Assembly (NCBI GenBank): GCA_966250015.1
Contig: CBINFS010000005.1
Location: 91,562 to 155,561 of the forward strand
Direction: 5' to 3'
Source of the DNA: CBINFS01 sp966250015
Lineage (GTDB): Bacteria; Bacteroidota; Rhodothermia; Rhodothermales; DASSAV01
DNA: 64,000 nt
Part shown: one piece after another, positions 5,972 to 14,854 of the stretch
How positions within the stretch are numbered: position 1 is the stretch's first letter
Layout: the number at the start of each line of letters is the position of its first letter
Program-made: the position numbers and the translations under genes
Notes under the pieces: model-generated
Seen by the model: only the letters and a program-made list of their open reading frames with translations
What the model was told of the DNA's origin: nothing
Database searches by the model: none

Positions 5972-8731
5972 CTAGTTGAGCTTCTTGATGGCCTTGACCA
6001 TCGGTTCGTCCACTTCGGGGCTTCGGATGATTTCAAAGCCGGTTTTGCGACAGACCTGCTGCATCGGCTGATTTTGAACGAGTATGTCGGCCAGGATCCG
6101 TTCCAGGCCTTCATTGCGGCCGATGTCGACGAGGCGCCGGAGAAGCTCCGAACCCAGGCCTTTCCGCTGATACTCATCGGTCACGACCAGTGCAAACTCG
6201 CCGTCGCGCGTGCCCCGCAGGTGGGTCAGCCTGCCGACGCCAATGATTTCTCTCTCACCGGTTTCCTCATTTTTGACGATGGCAACGAGCGCCATCTCCT
6301 TGTCGTAGTCGATGAAACAGATTCGAGCCAGGCGGTCGTGAGCGACCCGTTGGCTGAGCTTCATCATGCTGGCGTACCGGAGATAAACGCTGCGTTCGGA
6401 CAGGTGCTTGTGGAATTGAACCATTTTCGGTTCATCTTCCGGCCTGATCGGGCGAATGAGCACCTCCTTCCCGTCTTTCATCGTCCACGTTCCGACGTAC
6501 TGATGCGGATACGGCCGAATGGCGACTTCGGGTAGTTCCTCTTCTTTCGTGCTCTCGTCGTACAGAACCACGCGGGCATCCAGCGCGAGGAGGCGCTCGG
6601 AAGACGCAAGCAGCGGGTTGATGTCGATCTCCTTGATCGCCCGGTGCTCGACGACGAGCCGGCTGAACCGGACGAGGAGCTGTTCAAGCGCATCGAGATC
6701 GACGGGTGCACGCCCTCTCACACCCAGCAAGGCCTTGTAAATGGTGGTCTGCTCCATGAGCCGGCGCGCCAGCGTCGTGGTGAGCGGCGGAAGGGCCAGC
6801 GCACGGTCTTTATAGACCTCGACGAGCTGACCGCCTGAACCAAAGAGCAGAACCGGACCGAACTGATCGTCGATGCTGCTCCCGATGATCAGCTCGTAAC
6901 CCTCAAGCTTGATCATGGGCTGAACCGTGACCCCATCGAAAGCCTTGAGCTGTCCCAGCTCAGTCAGACGGCTCTTGATGCCACGGAAGGCTTCCACCAC
7001 GGCATCGTCACTACCCAGATTCAGGCGTACACCGCCGACATCCGTCTTGTGGGTAATCGTGTTCGAGTGAAGCTTGACGACTACCGGGTATCCCAGCTCG
7101 CGGGCGATGGCAACCGCCTGGTCTTCATCCGTGGCAACCCGCGTTTCTACCGTTGGAATCTCATAAGCCGAAAGGAGCGCCTTGGACTCGTATTCGGTAA
7201 GGATGAGCCGGTTTTCCGACCTCGCCTTCTGGATGATCTGTGCTGCACGGTCGATGGCGACACTCTCGTGTTCGTCGGAAAGTGTCGGCGTCTCGTAGAT
7301 ACCGCGAAGGTTGTAGCTGTACTGCCACATGTAATTGAAAACACGGGCTGCGGTATCCGGATAGCGGAACGTGGGGATTCCGGCGTGGCTAAGAATCTTC
7401 TCGCCAGCCGCAACGTCGGTGCCACCCATCCAGCTTGCCAGCACCGGCTTGTTTTCCAGATTCGCGTAGCTCTTCAGCTTTTCGGCGATCTGAGTCGGAC
7501 GCGTCATCGATTGCGGCGTCAAAATCACCAGCAATCCGTCGCTGTTTTCGTCTTGAGCGGCCACTTCAAGGGCACGAGCATAGCGTTCTGGGTCTGCATC
7601 TCCGAGAATGTCGACCGGGTTTCCATGGCTCCACTGTGCAGGAAGGAAGCTGTTGAAAATCTCCATGGTTTCGGGAGATATCTCGGTAAGCTGCCCTCCA
7701 CCCGCGACGAGAGCGTCGGTTGCAAGCACTCCGGGTCCGCCGGCATTCGTCAGAATCGTCAGGTTGGGACCCATCGGCCGAGGTTGTTTTGCCAGGACTT
7801 CCGCCATGTAGAACAGGTCCGAGATCGAATCGACCCTGAGCACGCCTGTCCGCCGGAAAGCTGCCGTAAGGACCTCGTCACTGCCTGCCAGGGCACCGGT
7901 GTGGGAGGCTGCAGCCTTTGCTGCCTGAGCCGACCGCCCCGCCTTGATCACGATGATCGGCTTACGCAGGGCAACTTCCCGGGCTGCCGACAAGAACTCC
8001 CTCGCATCGCCGATCGACTCCATGTAAATCAGGATGCTGTTGGTGCGCGGATCTTCACCGAGATAATAGATAAGGTCTCCCCAGCCGACGTCGAGCATCG
8101 AACCGAGCGATACGAACGCGCTGAATCCGACGTTTTCCTGGAAGCTCCAGTCGAGAATGGCTGTGAGCAGGGCGCCACTCTGACTGATGAACGCTACGTT
8201 CCCCGTGCGCGCCATACCTGACGCAAAGGTCGCGTTCAGCCCGCTGGTTGGCCGCATCACGCCGAGGCAGTTCGGGCCGATGATCCGCATTTCGCCTTTG
8301 CGGGCCTCCTCGAGAATCTCCTTCTCAAGGCGAACACCTTCCTCTCCGATCTCCTTGAATCCGGCCGAGATAATGATGGCCGCCTTGATCCCCTGCTGAA
8401 CGCAATCCCTGATCAGTCCGGGTACCGTGTGGGCAGGCGTTACGATCACTGCCAGATCGACCTGTTCGGGAACGTCGGCAATGGTCCGATACGCCTTGAT
8501 TCCGAGCACACTTGGACGGGATGGGTTTACGGGATAAACCGTTCCGCCGAAGGGGTTACTGACGAGGTTCCAGAGGATCGTGCGGCCGACGCTACCCGGA
8601 CGTTCGCTGGCTCCAATTACGGCAACGGTCTGAGGAGCAAAGATGGCATCGAGCGGCTGTCGCCTTGACTTGAATAGATCGTATGATGGATCACTCGCGT
8701 AGCGAGGTTTTGAAAGCTGTTGTTGTGCCAT
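5972..8731 (-). CDS. ADP-forming acyl-CoA synthetase / GNAT acetyltransferase fusion (PatZ-like)
   Basis: This 919-residue cytosolic protein has three parts. Residues ~25-470 are a CoA-binding/ligase alpha part (A-V-I-G-A-S near 38; I-I-G-P-N-C-L-G-V near 150; A-S-H-T-G-A with His277). Residues ~510-730 are an ATP-grasp beta part (T-E-Y-E-S-K, G-Y-P-V-V-V-K). Residues ~750-919 are a GNAT domain (Y-Q-R-K-G-L-G-S acetyl-CoA loop). This is the layout of protein lysine acetyltransferase Pat/PatZ. His277 aligns with the phospho-histidine of active ADP-forming synthetases, so this copy may still make acyl-CoA from acid and ATP as well as acetylate proteins. It is monocistronic with its own terminator. 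Confidence 0.9.
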   Translation of the reverse strand: MAQQQLSKPRYASDPSYDLFKSRRQPLDAIFAPQTVAVIGASERPGSVGRTILWNLVSNPFGGTVYPVNPSRPSVLGIKAYRTIADVPEQVDLAVIVTPAHTVPGLIRDCVQQGIKAAIIISAGFKEIGEEGVRLEKEILEEARKGEMRIIGPNCLGVMRPTSGLNATFASGMARTGNVAFISQSGALLTAILDWSFQENVGFSAFVSLGSMLDVGWGDLIYYLGEDPRTNSILIYMESIGDAREFLSAAREVALRKPIIVIKAGRSAQAAKAAASHTGALAGSDEVLTAAFRRTGVLRVDSISDLFYMAEVLAKQPRPMGPNLTILTNAGGPGVLATDALVAGGGQLTEISPETMEIFNSFLPAQWSHGNPVDILGDADPERYARALEVAAQDENSDGLLVILTPQSMTRPTQIAEKLKSYANLENKPVLASWMGGTDVAAGEKILSHAGIPTFRYPDTAARVFNYMWQYSYNLRGIYETPTLSDEHESVAIDRAAQIIQKARSENRLILTEYESKALLSAYEIPTVETRVATDEDQAVAIARELGYPVVVKLHSNTITHKTDVGGVRLNLGSDDAVVEAFRGIKSRLTELGQLKAFDGVTVQPMIKLEGYELIIGSSIDDQFGPVLLFGSGGQLVEVYKDRALALPPLTTTLARRLMEQTTIYKALLGVRGRAPVDLDALEQLLVRFSRLVVEHRAIKEIDINPLLASSERLLALDARVVLYDESTKEEELPEVAIRPYPHQYVGTWTMKDGKEVLIRPIRPEDEPKMVQFHKHLSERSVYLRYASMMKLSQRVAHDRLARICFIDYDKEMALVAIVKNEETGEREIIGVGRLTHLRGTRDGEFALVVTDEYQRKGLGSELLRRLVDIGRNEGLERILADILVQNQPMQQVCRKTGFEIIRSPEVDEPMVKAIKKLN

Positions 8732-8790
8732 TATGATTAATAAATCGGTAAGACAAAGAATTATGGGAAGGTAAGTCCCTATCCCCCGAA

Positions 8791-8824
8791 AAAAAAGGTG
8801 AGCCCCTTAACCAGAGGCTCACCT
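8791..8824 (-). terminator. Terminator upstream of the acyl-CoA synthetase gene
   Basis: On the minus strand a stem AGGTGAGCC / GGCTCACCT (8816-8824 with 8796-8804) is followed by a run of at least six T. It ends a minus-strand transcript that begins upstream, either the orphan unit starting near 9195 or read-through from the mutase gene, before the acyl-CoA synthetase start at 8731. Confidence 0.85.
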
Positions 8825-8925
8825 ATTATGTAATCACGATTAATAAGCAGCGCCCGTCACCGACGCAGCCGAAAGGAATGCCGGATCGAACCTTTATTGT
8901 TCGATTCTTTATGAACGATTTTCGG

Positions 8926-9147
8926 TCAGTCACAAAGGAAAGGCTCGGATCCACTCGAAGTAACAGCCTTTATGCTTCGGTAGAAGGCCGCTTCGATCGG
9001 CCTGGTCTCGGTTAGATCGAGTGGCATTGCGCGGCGCGGCGTACAACAGACGATGCCTGACGAAAGTAGGGCCTGTTTGCGAACAAGTATCCGCGTTACC
9101 AGCGACGCTAAACGACGCGTATCCCCTCCGTATCGATCCCTATACAT
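8926..9147 (-). CDS. Possible small basic protein, 73 residues
   Basis: This is an uncertain gene. The ATG at 9147 has a GGAGG site about 8 bases upstream and lies about 50 bases from the predicted start site of the orphan promoter, with the terminator 100 bases after its stop. The product is Arg-rich at its N-terminus (M-Y-R-D-R-Y-G-G-D-T-R-R-L) and ends S-E-P-F-L-C-D. I recognise no family. The unit could equally be a non-coding RNA that contains a chance frame. Confidence 0.3.
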   Translation of the reverse strand: MYRDRYGGDTRRLASLVTRILVRKQALLSSGIVCCTPRRAMPLDLTETRPIEAAFYRSIKAVTSSGSEPFLCD

Positions 9148-9201
9148 GATAAAGGCACCTCCAGCCGGCGGCTCTCCGCTCTATTCTTACCGATTGAAAT
9201 C

Positions 9202-9230
9202 AAGCTACAATCGACCACATGGCCTGTCAA
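9202..9230 (-). promoter_or_regulatory. Strong sigma-70-type promoter of the orphan unit
   Basis: On the minus strand a perfect TTGACA (9230-9225) is followed by exactly 17 bases and TAGCTT (9207-9202), predicting a start near 9195. It is the best housekeeping-type promoter I see in the window, yet no conserved gene follows it before the terminator at 8791-8824. Confidence 0.6.
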
Positions 9231-9309
9231 GTCAAAAATAATCAATTTCCAACAATCGAAACAGCGCTTTGCGAAGGTGTCACAACCGGAACACTATCCC
9301 TCCAAAACG

Positions 9310-10701
9310 TCAGGCACTTGCCTCCTGAAGCTCCTTCGAAAAACGATCGGCAAGCTGGCCGGCCACCTCCTTTGACGCTGCCTCTGCGTAGATCCGTATG
9401 ATCGGCTCCGTGTTGGACTTACGAAGGTGAACCCAGCCCTCATCAAAGTCGATTTTGAGCCCGTCCACCGTCGATATGCGTTCTCCCTGATACCGGTTTG
9501 ACAGAAGCTTGAGAAGCTCATCCGGATTGAGCGCTCCGATCTCCGTCTTACGCTTCTCGATGTGATAAACCGGTAGTTGTGCCCGGAGCTCAGAGAGCGA
9601 CAGGTTTTCGTTGGCCAGGTGCTGCAAGACCAGCGCCGTACCAACCAGACCATCCCGCCCGTAATGCAGGTCCGGCAGGATCACACCCCCGTTCCCTTCA
9701 CCGCCAATGATGGCGCCGACCTCCTGCATCATCTTCACCACGTTGATCTCACCCACGGCCGAACGGTACACAGACTGACCGTACTTCCGGGCTACGTCGT
9801 CGATGGCGCGCGACGACGAGAGGTTTGTGACGAAGGGACCGGACCTAAAGCGCCAGATGAAGTCCGCCGCCACGACCTGGGTGAGCTCTTCGCTCAGGTA
9901 GTGCCCGCCGTCCGTTATGAGGGCTAGCCGATCGGCGTCGGGATCGACCACGATGCCCAGGTCGGCGCCGGTATTCCTGACGACCTCGATCGTTTCGCCG
10001 AGGTTTTCCGGGAGCGGCTCGGCGACGTGGGCAAACCGACCCGTCGGCTTACAGTTCAGGCAGATGATCTGATCCGGACGCACACCGAGCCGTTTTAGAA
10101 GGGCAGGTATGGCGATCCCGCCGACCGAGTTGATCCCATCGACGACGATTTTGAAGTTTCGTGCGCGGATGAGATCAGGCTTGACGTAGTCCAGCGCTAG
10201 GATGCGGTCGATGTGGTAATCCAGGTAATCCTTCTTCTGGATGGTCCCGATCTGATTGTAATTGACGAACCGGGCGCTTGCTTTTTCAGCGATTTGGATC
10301 ACCTCGGCCCCTTCGCCGGGTGATAGAAACTCGCCCTTTTCATTCAACAGCTTGAGCGCGTTCCACTCCTCGGGGTTGTGGGACGCGGATAAGACGATGC
10401 CTCCTGCAGCTCCTTCCGCCAGCACGGCCATCTCGACGGTGGGCGTTGTAGCAAGGCCTGCTTCAATGACGTGGCACCCCGTTGATTGCAGCGTCGCCTG
10501 AACGATCTGTGAGCACAACGAGCCCGTGACACGCGCGTCCCTTCCTACCACGATCGTGGCTTCCTTCCCCTGCTGAAGGGCTCGTTGCCTGCACCACGTC
10601 CCGAAGGCTGCCGTGTATTTGACGAGCACCTCGGGGTCAAGACCGCTCCCGAAAATTCCCCTGATCCCCGAGATCGACACCATTAACGTCTTTTTCTGCA
10701 T
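9310..10701 (-). CDS. glmM: Phosphoglucosamine mutase / phosphohexomutase (GlmM-type)
   Basis: This 463-residue alpha-D-phosphohexomutase probably interconverts glucosamine-6-P and glucosamine-1-P for peptidoglycan and LPS precursors. A phosphomannomutase or phosphoglucomutase role cannot be excluded. The N-terminal S-G-I-R-G-I-F-G motif, the catalytic phosphoserine loop S-A-S-H-N-P-E-E-W-N, the metal loop D-P-D-A-D-R-L and the C-terminal S-N-T-E-P-I-I-R-I phosphate-binding loop are all intact. I chose the ATG at 10701 (M-Q-K-K-T). The open frame extends 11 codons further to a TTG but with unlikely residues. It is transcribed alone on the minus strand, divergent from ctaA. Confidence 0.88.
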   Translation of the reverse strand: MQKKTLMVSISGIRGIFGSGLDPEVLVKYTAAFGTWCRQRALQQGKEATIVVGRDARVTGSLCSQIVQATLQSTGCHVIEAGLATTPTVEMAVLAEGAAGGIVLSASHNPEEWNALKLLNEKGEFLSPGEGAEVIQIAEKASARFVNYNQIGTIQKKDYLDYHIDRILALDYVKPDLIRARNFKIVVDGINSVGGIAIPALLKRLGVRPDQIICLNCKPTGRFAHVAEPLPENLGETIEVVRNTGADLGIVVDPDADRLALITDGGHYLSEELTQVVAADFIWRFRSGPFVTNLSSSRAIDDVARKYGQSVYRSAVGEINVVKMMQEVGAIIGGEGNGGVILPDLHYGRDGLVGTALVLQHLANENLSLSELRAQLPVYHIEKRKTEIGALNPDELLKLLSNRYQGERISTVDGLKIDFDEGWVHLRKSNTEPIIRIYAEAASKEVAGQLADRFSKELQEASA

Positions 10702-11004
10702 ATGCTGTTTATAGAAGATAGATGAGTGTATCAAATGAAAAAGCAGCGGCTCACACCGTTAAAGGTAAAGCCTGCCCAACCAGACAAGATTTGAGAAGAG
10801 CAAAGTAAGAAAGGATTGCCAGAGTTGTGACAGCCGGTATTTCCTTTTGTCTAACGGGCTCCGGTAGTTTTGGAGCCGAAATGTCCTATCGTCGCAATAG
10901 AAGCGACTTTCCGCCCTCTATTTTGGAACAGAAGACTATTTTATCTCGTTACGCCACGCGCCGTTTGATGTCTGTAGTTCTGCCGCATCCCGTTCAAGAC
11001 CACC

Positions 11005-12018
11005 ATGAAACTACAGGTTCGTTTTGGGGCTCACGTCTACCCATACACCCGTGAGGTTGCGTGGCGTCATCGGTTTACGATCGCCAGCTTTCTAACCACC
11101 GTAGCCCTGATCGCCTGGGGAGGATTCGTAACCAGTATCAACGCCGGACTCGCCGTTCCCGACTGGCCCACGTCGTTCAACTCGTTTGATCCGTTCAATC
11201 CCTGGCCTGAGTGGTGGACGATCACTCCGGTGCTCGCCGAACACGGACACCGGCTTGTGGGCGCCCTCGTCGGCATCTTTACGGTCTTCCTGGGTATTTG
11301 GACGTGGATATCCGATCCCCGGAAGTGGATGCGATATCTGGGGCTTGGCGCCATCTTGCTCGTAAGCTTGCAGGGAACGCTCGGCGGCTTGCGCGTGATC
11401 TGGGTTTCGCTCGACCTCGCCGTGGTCCACGCGGCACTCGCTCAGGTTTTCTTTTCGTTGATGGCCGCCATGGTGCTTTTCACCTCACGATCCTGGCTCG
11501 CCGTTTCGTCCGTTCCAAGTGAGTCGAAGTTCACACCGAGCTTACGATCGCTGGTCGTCGTTACCGTTGCCGCCCTTTACCTTCAGATCATCCTCGGAGC
11601 CCTGCTTCGCCATCCCGGAACGGGCATTAACCCACTACTCGCCGCCCTCCACATCACGGGCGCCTTCGTCTCGTCCGGCCTGGTGCTCGCCACCTACCTG
11701 CTCGTCCGCTGGGCTTTTACAGATTGCAGATTGCTCCGAAAGGTGGCCGGGTGGATGTTCGGCCTGCTTGGTTTGCAGGTGCTCCTCGGTCTGACCGCCT
11801 ACTTTGTCCTGATTGACGAAGTTGGCATGCTTCGCCCGAGCAACCTTCAGGTGATCGTCAATACGGTCCACCTCCTGATCGGGGCGTTTTTGTTGGCTTC
11901 GTCGGTCGTGCTTGCCCTCCTGGCGCTTCGGCATCCAGAAACCGTCACGACGAGCGACTCCGGCACCGAAGAACCCGTTCTCTCGGCCAACCTGCTCGAG
12001 CACCCCCGTAGTAATTAG
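11005..12018 (+). CDS. ctaA: Haem A synthase CtaA
   Basis: This 337-residue inner-membrane protein, with about eight predicted helices in the CtaA/COX15 fold, oxidises the haem O methyl group to give haem A for cytochrome oxidase. The four haem-ligating or catalytic histidines are visible: E-H-G-H-R near residue 80, V-V-H-A-A-L-A-Q near 139, A-L-H-I-T-G-A near 214 and T-V-H-L-L-I-G near 288. It sits 26 bases before ctaB in the same operon. No Shine-Dalgarno is evident at the ATG. Two short hairpins lie in the leader (about 10857-10910). Confidence 0.93.
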   Translation: MKLQVRFGAHVYPYTREVAWRHRFTIASFLTTVALIAWGGFVTSINAGLAVPDWPTSFNSFDPFNPWPEWWTITPVLAEHGHRLVGALVGIFTVFLGIWTWISDPRKWMRYLGLGAILLVSLQGTLGGLRVIWVSLDLAVVHAALAQVFFSLMAAMVLFTSRSWLAVSSVPSESKFTPSLRSLVVVTVAALYLQIILGALLRHPGTGINPLLAALHITGAFVSSGLVLATYLLVRWAFTDCRLLRKVAGWMFGLLGLQVLLGLTAYFVLIDEVGMLRPSNLQVIVNTVHLLIGAFLLASSVVLALLALRHPETVTTSDSGTEEPVLSANLLEHPRSN

Positions 12019-12044
12019 TCTCAAAAAATCTCACGCGCAGACCA

Positions 12045-12995
12045 TTGCACTCGACTGAATCTACCTCTGTTGATCCGCGAATTTCCTCGAATCCCGGCTG
12101 CTCTCACGCATCGGTACTCGCCCGGAGCAAAGCTGAAGTGCCGGCCTGGCGGGATTATCTTACCCTGACGAAGCCGGAGATCTCTTTTCTCGTCACCCTT
12201 TCTGCCTTTGCAGGTTTCCTGCTTGGTTCGCAGGATGGCATCGATGGCTGGCGGCTTCTGATTACACTCGTAGGAGTCGTCCTGACGTCGGGAGGAGTGG
12301 GCGTACTCAATCATTACCTGGAGCATGAGCTTGACGGCCAGATGCGTCGTACGGCCTGCCGGCCATTACCGGCCGGACGTGTCTCACCCGGCGCCGCCCG
12401 GATCTTCGGGGTATTGCTCGTATCGGCGGGTGTGGGTTTGCTTTGCCCGTTGACGAATCCGCTGACCGGTGTACTGGCCGCCCTCGCCGTCGTCTTGTAC
12501 CTGTTCGTTTACACCCCCCTGAAGCGTAAAACGAAGTACAACACCATGATCGGAACGGTCCCGGGCGCCTTACCCGCCCTTGGCGGCTGGACGGCGGCTA
12601 CCGGCAACCTCGAAGCTGGAGGCTGGAGCATCTTTTTGATCCTTGCCTTCTGGCAGATGCCCCACTTCCTCGCCCTGGCCTGGATGTATCGAAAGGACTA
12701 TGGCAGAGCGCGGTATGCTATGTTGCCGGTCGTTGAGCCCGACGGGCGATCGACTGCCTTCCAGACCCTGCTCTTTACCGTCCTGCTCGTCCTCGTAAGC
12801 CTCCTGCCTACCCTGATCGGTCTGACAGGCTGGATCTATCTTACGGGCGCCCTGTTTGCAGGGGGGTGGTTCCTCTTGCCCGCCATCTCCTTCTACCGCA
12901 CCCGCTCCGTGCAGGATGCACGAAGCGTATTGATGGGGTCGGTTCGATACGTACCGTTGCTTACGGTTTTTATCGTAATCGACCACTTTGTTTAA
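12045..12995 (+). CDS. ctaB: Protohaem IX farnesyltransferase (haem O synthase) CtaB
   Basis: This is a 316-residue UbiA-family prenyltransferase of the inner membrane that adds farnesyl to haem B, giving haem O, the substrate of CtaA. The first Asp-rich prenyl-PP site appears as N-H-Y-L-E-H-E-L-D-G-Q-M-R-R-T followed by R-P-L-P near residues 88-109. The second conserved region is Y-T-P-L-K-R-K-T-K-Y-N near 152. The start is a TTG at 12045; a GTG about 30 codons on (V-P-A-W-R-D-Y) is an alternative. It overlaps the start of the next gene by 8 bases, so translation is likely coupled. Confidence 0.93.
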   Translation: MHSTESTSVDPRISSNPGCSHASVLARSKAEVPAWRDYLTLTKPEISFLVTLSAFAGFLLGSQDGIDGWRLLITLVGVVLTSGGVGVLNHYLEHELDGQMRRTACRPLPAGRVSPGAARIFGVLLVSAGVGLLCPLTNPLTGVLAALAVVLYLFVYTPLKRKTKYNTMIGTVPGALPALGGWTAATGNLEAGGWSIFLILAFWQMPHFLALAWMYRKDYGRARYAMLPVVEPDGRSTAFQTLLFTVLLVLVSLLPTLIGLTGWIYLTGALFAGGWFLLPAISFYRTRSVQDARSVLMGSVRYVPLLTVFIVIDHFV

Positions 12996-13995
12996 TCCGA
13001 CGCCGGCTTACCGACCATTTCCCTTGAGCAGTCCATTTCCCACGGAATACGCCGTAAAAGTTCAGGACCTTTCCTATGCGTACGGTGACCACGTTGCCCT
13101 GCGGAACGTTTCGTTTAGCATGGCGCGTGGTGAGCTTTTTGGACTGTTAGGTCCAAATGGCGGTGGAAAGACCACGCTGTTTCGCATTCTCTCCACGTTG
13201 ATCCGTCCGCAAAAGGGCGCTGCCGAGATCCTGAGGTTCAGCACCACGTCACAACCGAATGAGGTCCGGCGGCACATTGGCGTCGTTTTTCAACACATTG
13301 CGCTCGACGAAGACCTGACCGTCCACGAAAATCTGCAGTTTCACGCAGCACTTTACGGGCTTGATGACGCAGCCCTCACCGCACGGCTGCGGTCATTGGC
13401 TTCTGACCTCGGCATCAACGGGCGGATGAACGATCGCATCCGTACGCTTTCAGGCGGGTTGAAACGTAGGGTCGACCTGGTGAGGGGGTTGTTGCACTCT
13501 CCGTCCGTTTTGCTGCTCGACGAGCCCACTACCGGACTGGATCCTGTCGGGCGACGTGCCTTCTGGGAAGCCCTCGCCCAGATCAGACGTAAGGAAGGGA
13601 CCACCATGCTGGTCGCCACTCACTTAATGGAAGAGGCAGATGAATGTGACGTCGTCGGCATCATCGACCGCGGCCGCCTGGTGGCGCTCGGCTCCCCAGA
13701 ATCACTTAAAAACGACCTGAGTGCGGAAACCTTGTGGCTGGAGACGGAAGATGCCTTAATGCTGAGCGATCTCATACAAACGCGCCTTGGTTATCAAGCA
13801 CGCATCGTCGGGAGTGCCGTTCAGATTTCGCACCCGGAAGCTCACACGCTGCTAAGCCCACTGTATGAGGCTTTTGGTGACCTCATCAAAAGCGCAACGC
13901 TTCGAAAGCCAACCCTGGAGGACGTATTTATGGTTCACACCGGCAATCGCCTTGGTGAATACCAGCCTGCGCTGAGTGAGGTGGAAGCAAGATGA
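12988..13995 (+). CDS. ABC-2 type exporter, ATP-binding subunit
   Basis: This 335-residue ABC ATPase of the DrrA/CcmA-like class energises the membrane subunit encoded next. Walker A is G-P-N-G-G-G-K-T-T near residue 57, the signature L-S-G-G-L-K-R-R near 153, and Walker B with D-loop L-L-L-D-E-P-T-T-G-L-D near 174, followed by A-T-H-L-M-E-E-A-D-E. About 100 extra C-terminal residues are typical of exporters. No ATG lies near the start, so a TTG at 12988 (overlapping ctaB) or 13024 is used. Linkage to ctaAB suggests a role in cytochrome-oxidase or haem-related export, but the substrate is unknown. Confidence 0.88.
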   Translation: MFNPTPAYRPFPLSSPFPTEYAVKVQDLSYAYGDHVALRNVSFSMARGELFGLLGPNGGGKTTLFRILSTLIRPQKGAAEILRFSTTSQPNEVRRHIGVVFQHIALDEDLTVHENLQFHAALYGLDDAALTARLRSLASDLGINGRMNDRIRTLSGGLKRRVDLVRGLLHSPSVLLLDEPTTGLDPVGRRAFWEALAQIRRKEGTTMLVATHLMEEADECDVVGIIDRGRLVALGSPESLKNDLSAETLWLETEDALMLSDLIQTRLGYQARIVGSAVQISHPEAHTLLSPLYEAFGDLIKSATLRKPTLEDVFMVHTGNRLGEYQPALSEVEAR

Positions 13996-14783
13996 ACACC
14001 GCTTTACTCGCCGTCCGCGCACTCTGGAAGCGGGAGGTGCTCAAGTTCGTACGGGACAAGAGCCGCATTTTCGGCGCACTTGCACAGCCGCTTGGTTTCT
14101 GGCTCCTGTTAGGTTTCGGATTCGAGCGATCCTTCAGGGCGCCGGCCGCTGCCGGATCGGAATTGAGCTACATAGAGTTTCTTTTTCCGGGAATCGTGGC
14201 GCTGATCATCCTGTTCACGGCGATCTTTTCGACGATCTCGATCGTCGAGGAAAGGAAGTCCGGATTCTTACAAGCCGCACTCGTGGCGCCGACCTCCCGC
14301 CTCACACTCGTTTTTGGAAACACACTCGGTGGTACGTCGCTTGCCGTCGTTGAGACGTTGCTTTTCCTTCTGCTTCTGCCCGTCATCGGGGTTATACCTT
14401 CCGTCACGAACATATCCCTCGTACTGCTCACCACGATTCTGATAGGTGTTGCTTTTACGTCCCTCGGTTTTATCATTGCATGGCGGATGGACTCCACGCG
14501 GGGTTTCCATGCCATTATGAACCTCTTCCTGCTCCCCCTCTGGCTCCTTTCGGGAGCGCCATTTCCCATCGACGGCGCCTCGCCCGTACTCAGGTGGATC
14601 ATGGTGGTCAACCCGGTCACGTATGCCGTCGATGCCCTTCGCCAGGCCATTTACTGGCCATCCACGGCGGTGGAGCCTTTTGTTTCGCTGCCTGCGGCGC
14701 TCGCCATCACCTTTGTTTTCGCCCTCGCCATGCTTGCCCTGGCCGCACACTCCATCCGTAAACCTCTCTACGGACTCGCCTGA
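13992..14783 (+). CDS. ABC-2 type exporter, membrane subunit
   Basis: This 263-residue inner-membrane protein has about six hydrophobic segments and belongs to the ABC2_membrane family. It starts within the stop of the ATPase gene (ATGA overlap at 13992-13995), a clear sign of a stoichiometric pair. The motif G-I-V-A-L-I-I-L-F-T-A-I-F and the E-E-R-K-S-G-F stretch after it (residues ~75-100) match the conserved core of DrrB-type permeases. It is the last gene of the ctaA-ctaB-ABC cluster. No terminator hairpin with a T-run is evident after it. Confidence 0.85.
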   Translation: MNTALLAVRALWKREVLKFVRDKSRIFGALAQPLGFWLLLGFGFERSFRAPAAAGSELSYIEFLFPGIVALIILFTAIFSTISIVEERKSGFLQAALVAPTSRLTLVFGNTLGGTSLAVVETLLFLLLLPVIGVIPSVTNISLVLLTTILIGVAFTSLGFIIAWRMDSTRGFHAIMNLFLLPLWLLSGAPFPIDGASPVLRWIMVVNPVTYAVDALRQAIYWPSTAVEPFVSLPAALAITFVFALAMLALAAHSIRKPLYGLA

Positions 14784-14854
14784 GCACTAGGTTTCATTGA
14801 ACCTGCTTTCCTCGACCGAAACGAACGCCCTTCGGGCAACGTTATGTAGGGTCT

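Larger units (their letters stand above)
8732..9309. other. Intergenic region with an orphan minus-strand transcription unit
   Basis: This 578-base gap has a strong promoter (9202-9230) and a rho-independent terminator (8791-8824), both on the minus strand and about 400 bases apart. Between them lie a 73-codon frame (8926-9147) and a 7-bp hairpin (ATCGAAC/GTTCGAT, near 8884-8905). No tRNA, RNase P, 6S or tmRNA signature was found. The stretch between the terminator and the acyl-CoA synthetase start shows no clear signal. Confidence 0.55.

Noticed and set aside
7049..8221. 390-codon plus-strand open frame inside the acyl-CoA synthetase gene
   Set aside because: It is antisense to a well-defined gene and has no ribosome site or plausible protein composition.
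8880..8906. GGTTCGATCC on the minus strand, like a tRNA T-loop
   Set aside because: The flanking bases cannot form a 5-bp T-stem, and no acceptor or anticodon arm is present. It is part of a simple 7-bp hairpin.
8791..9230. RNase P RNA, 6S RNA or tmRNA in the orphan unit
   Set aside because: I looked for the GAGGAAAGTCC core of RNase P, a 6S-type long bulged helix and a tmRNA tag frame with tRNA-like ends. None was found on either strand.
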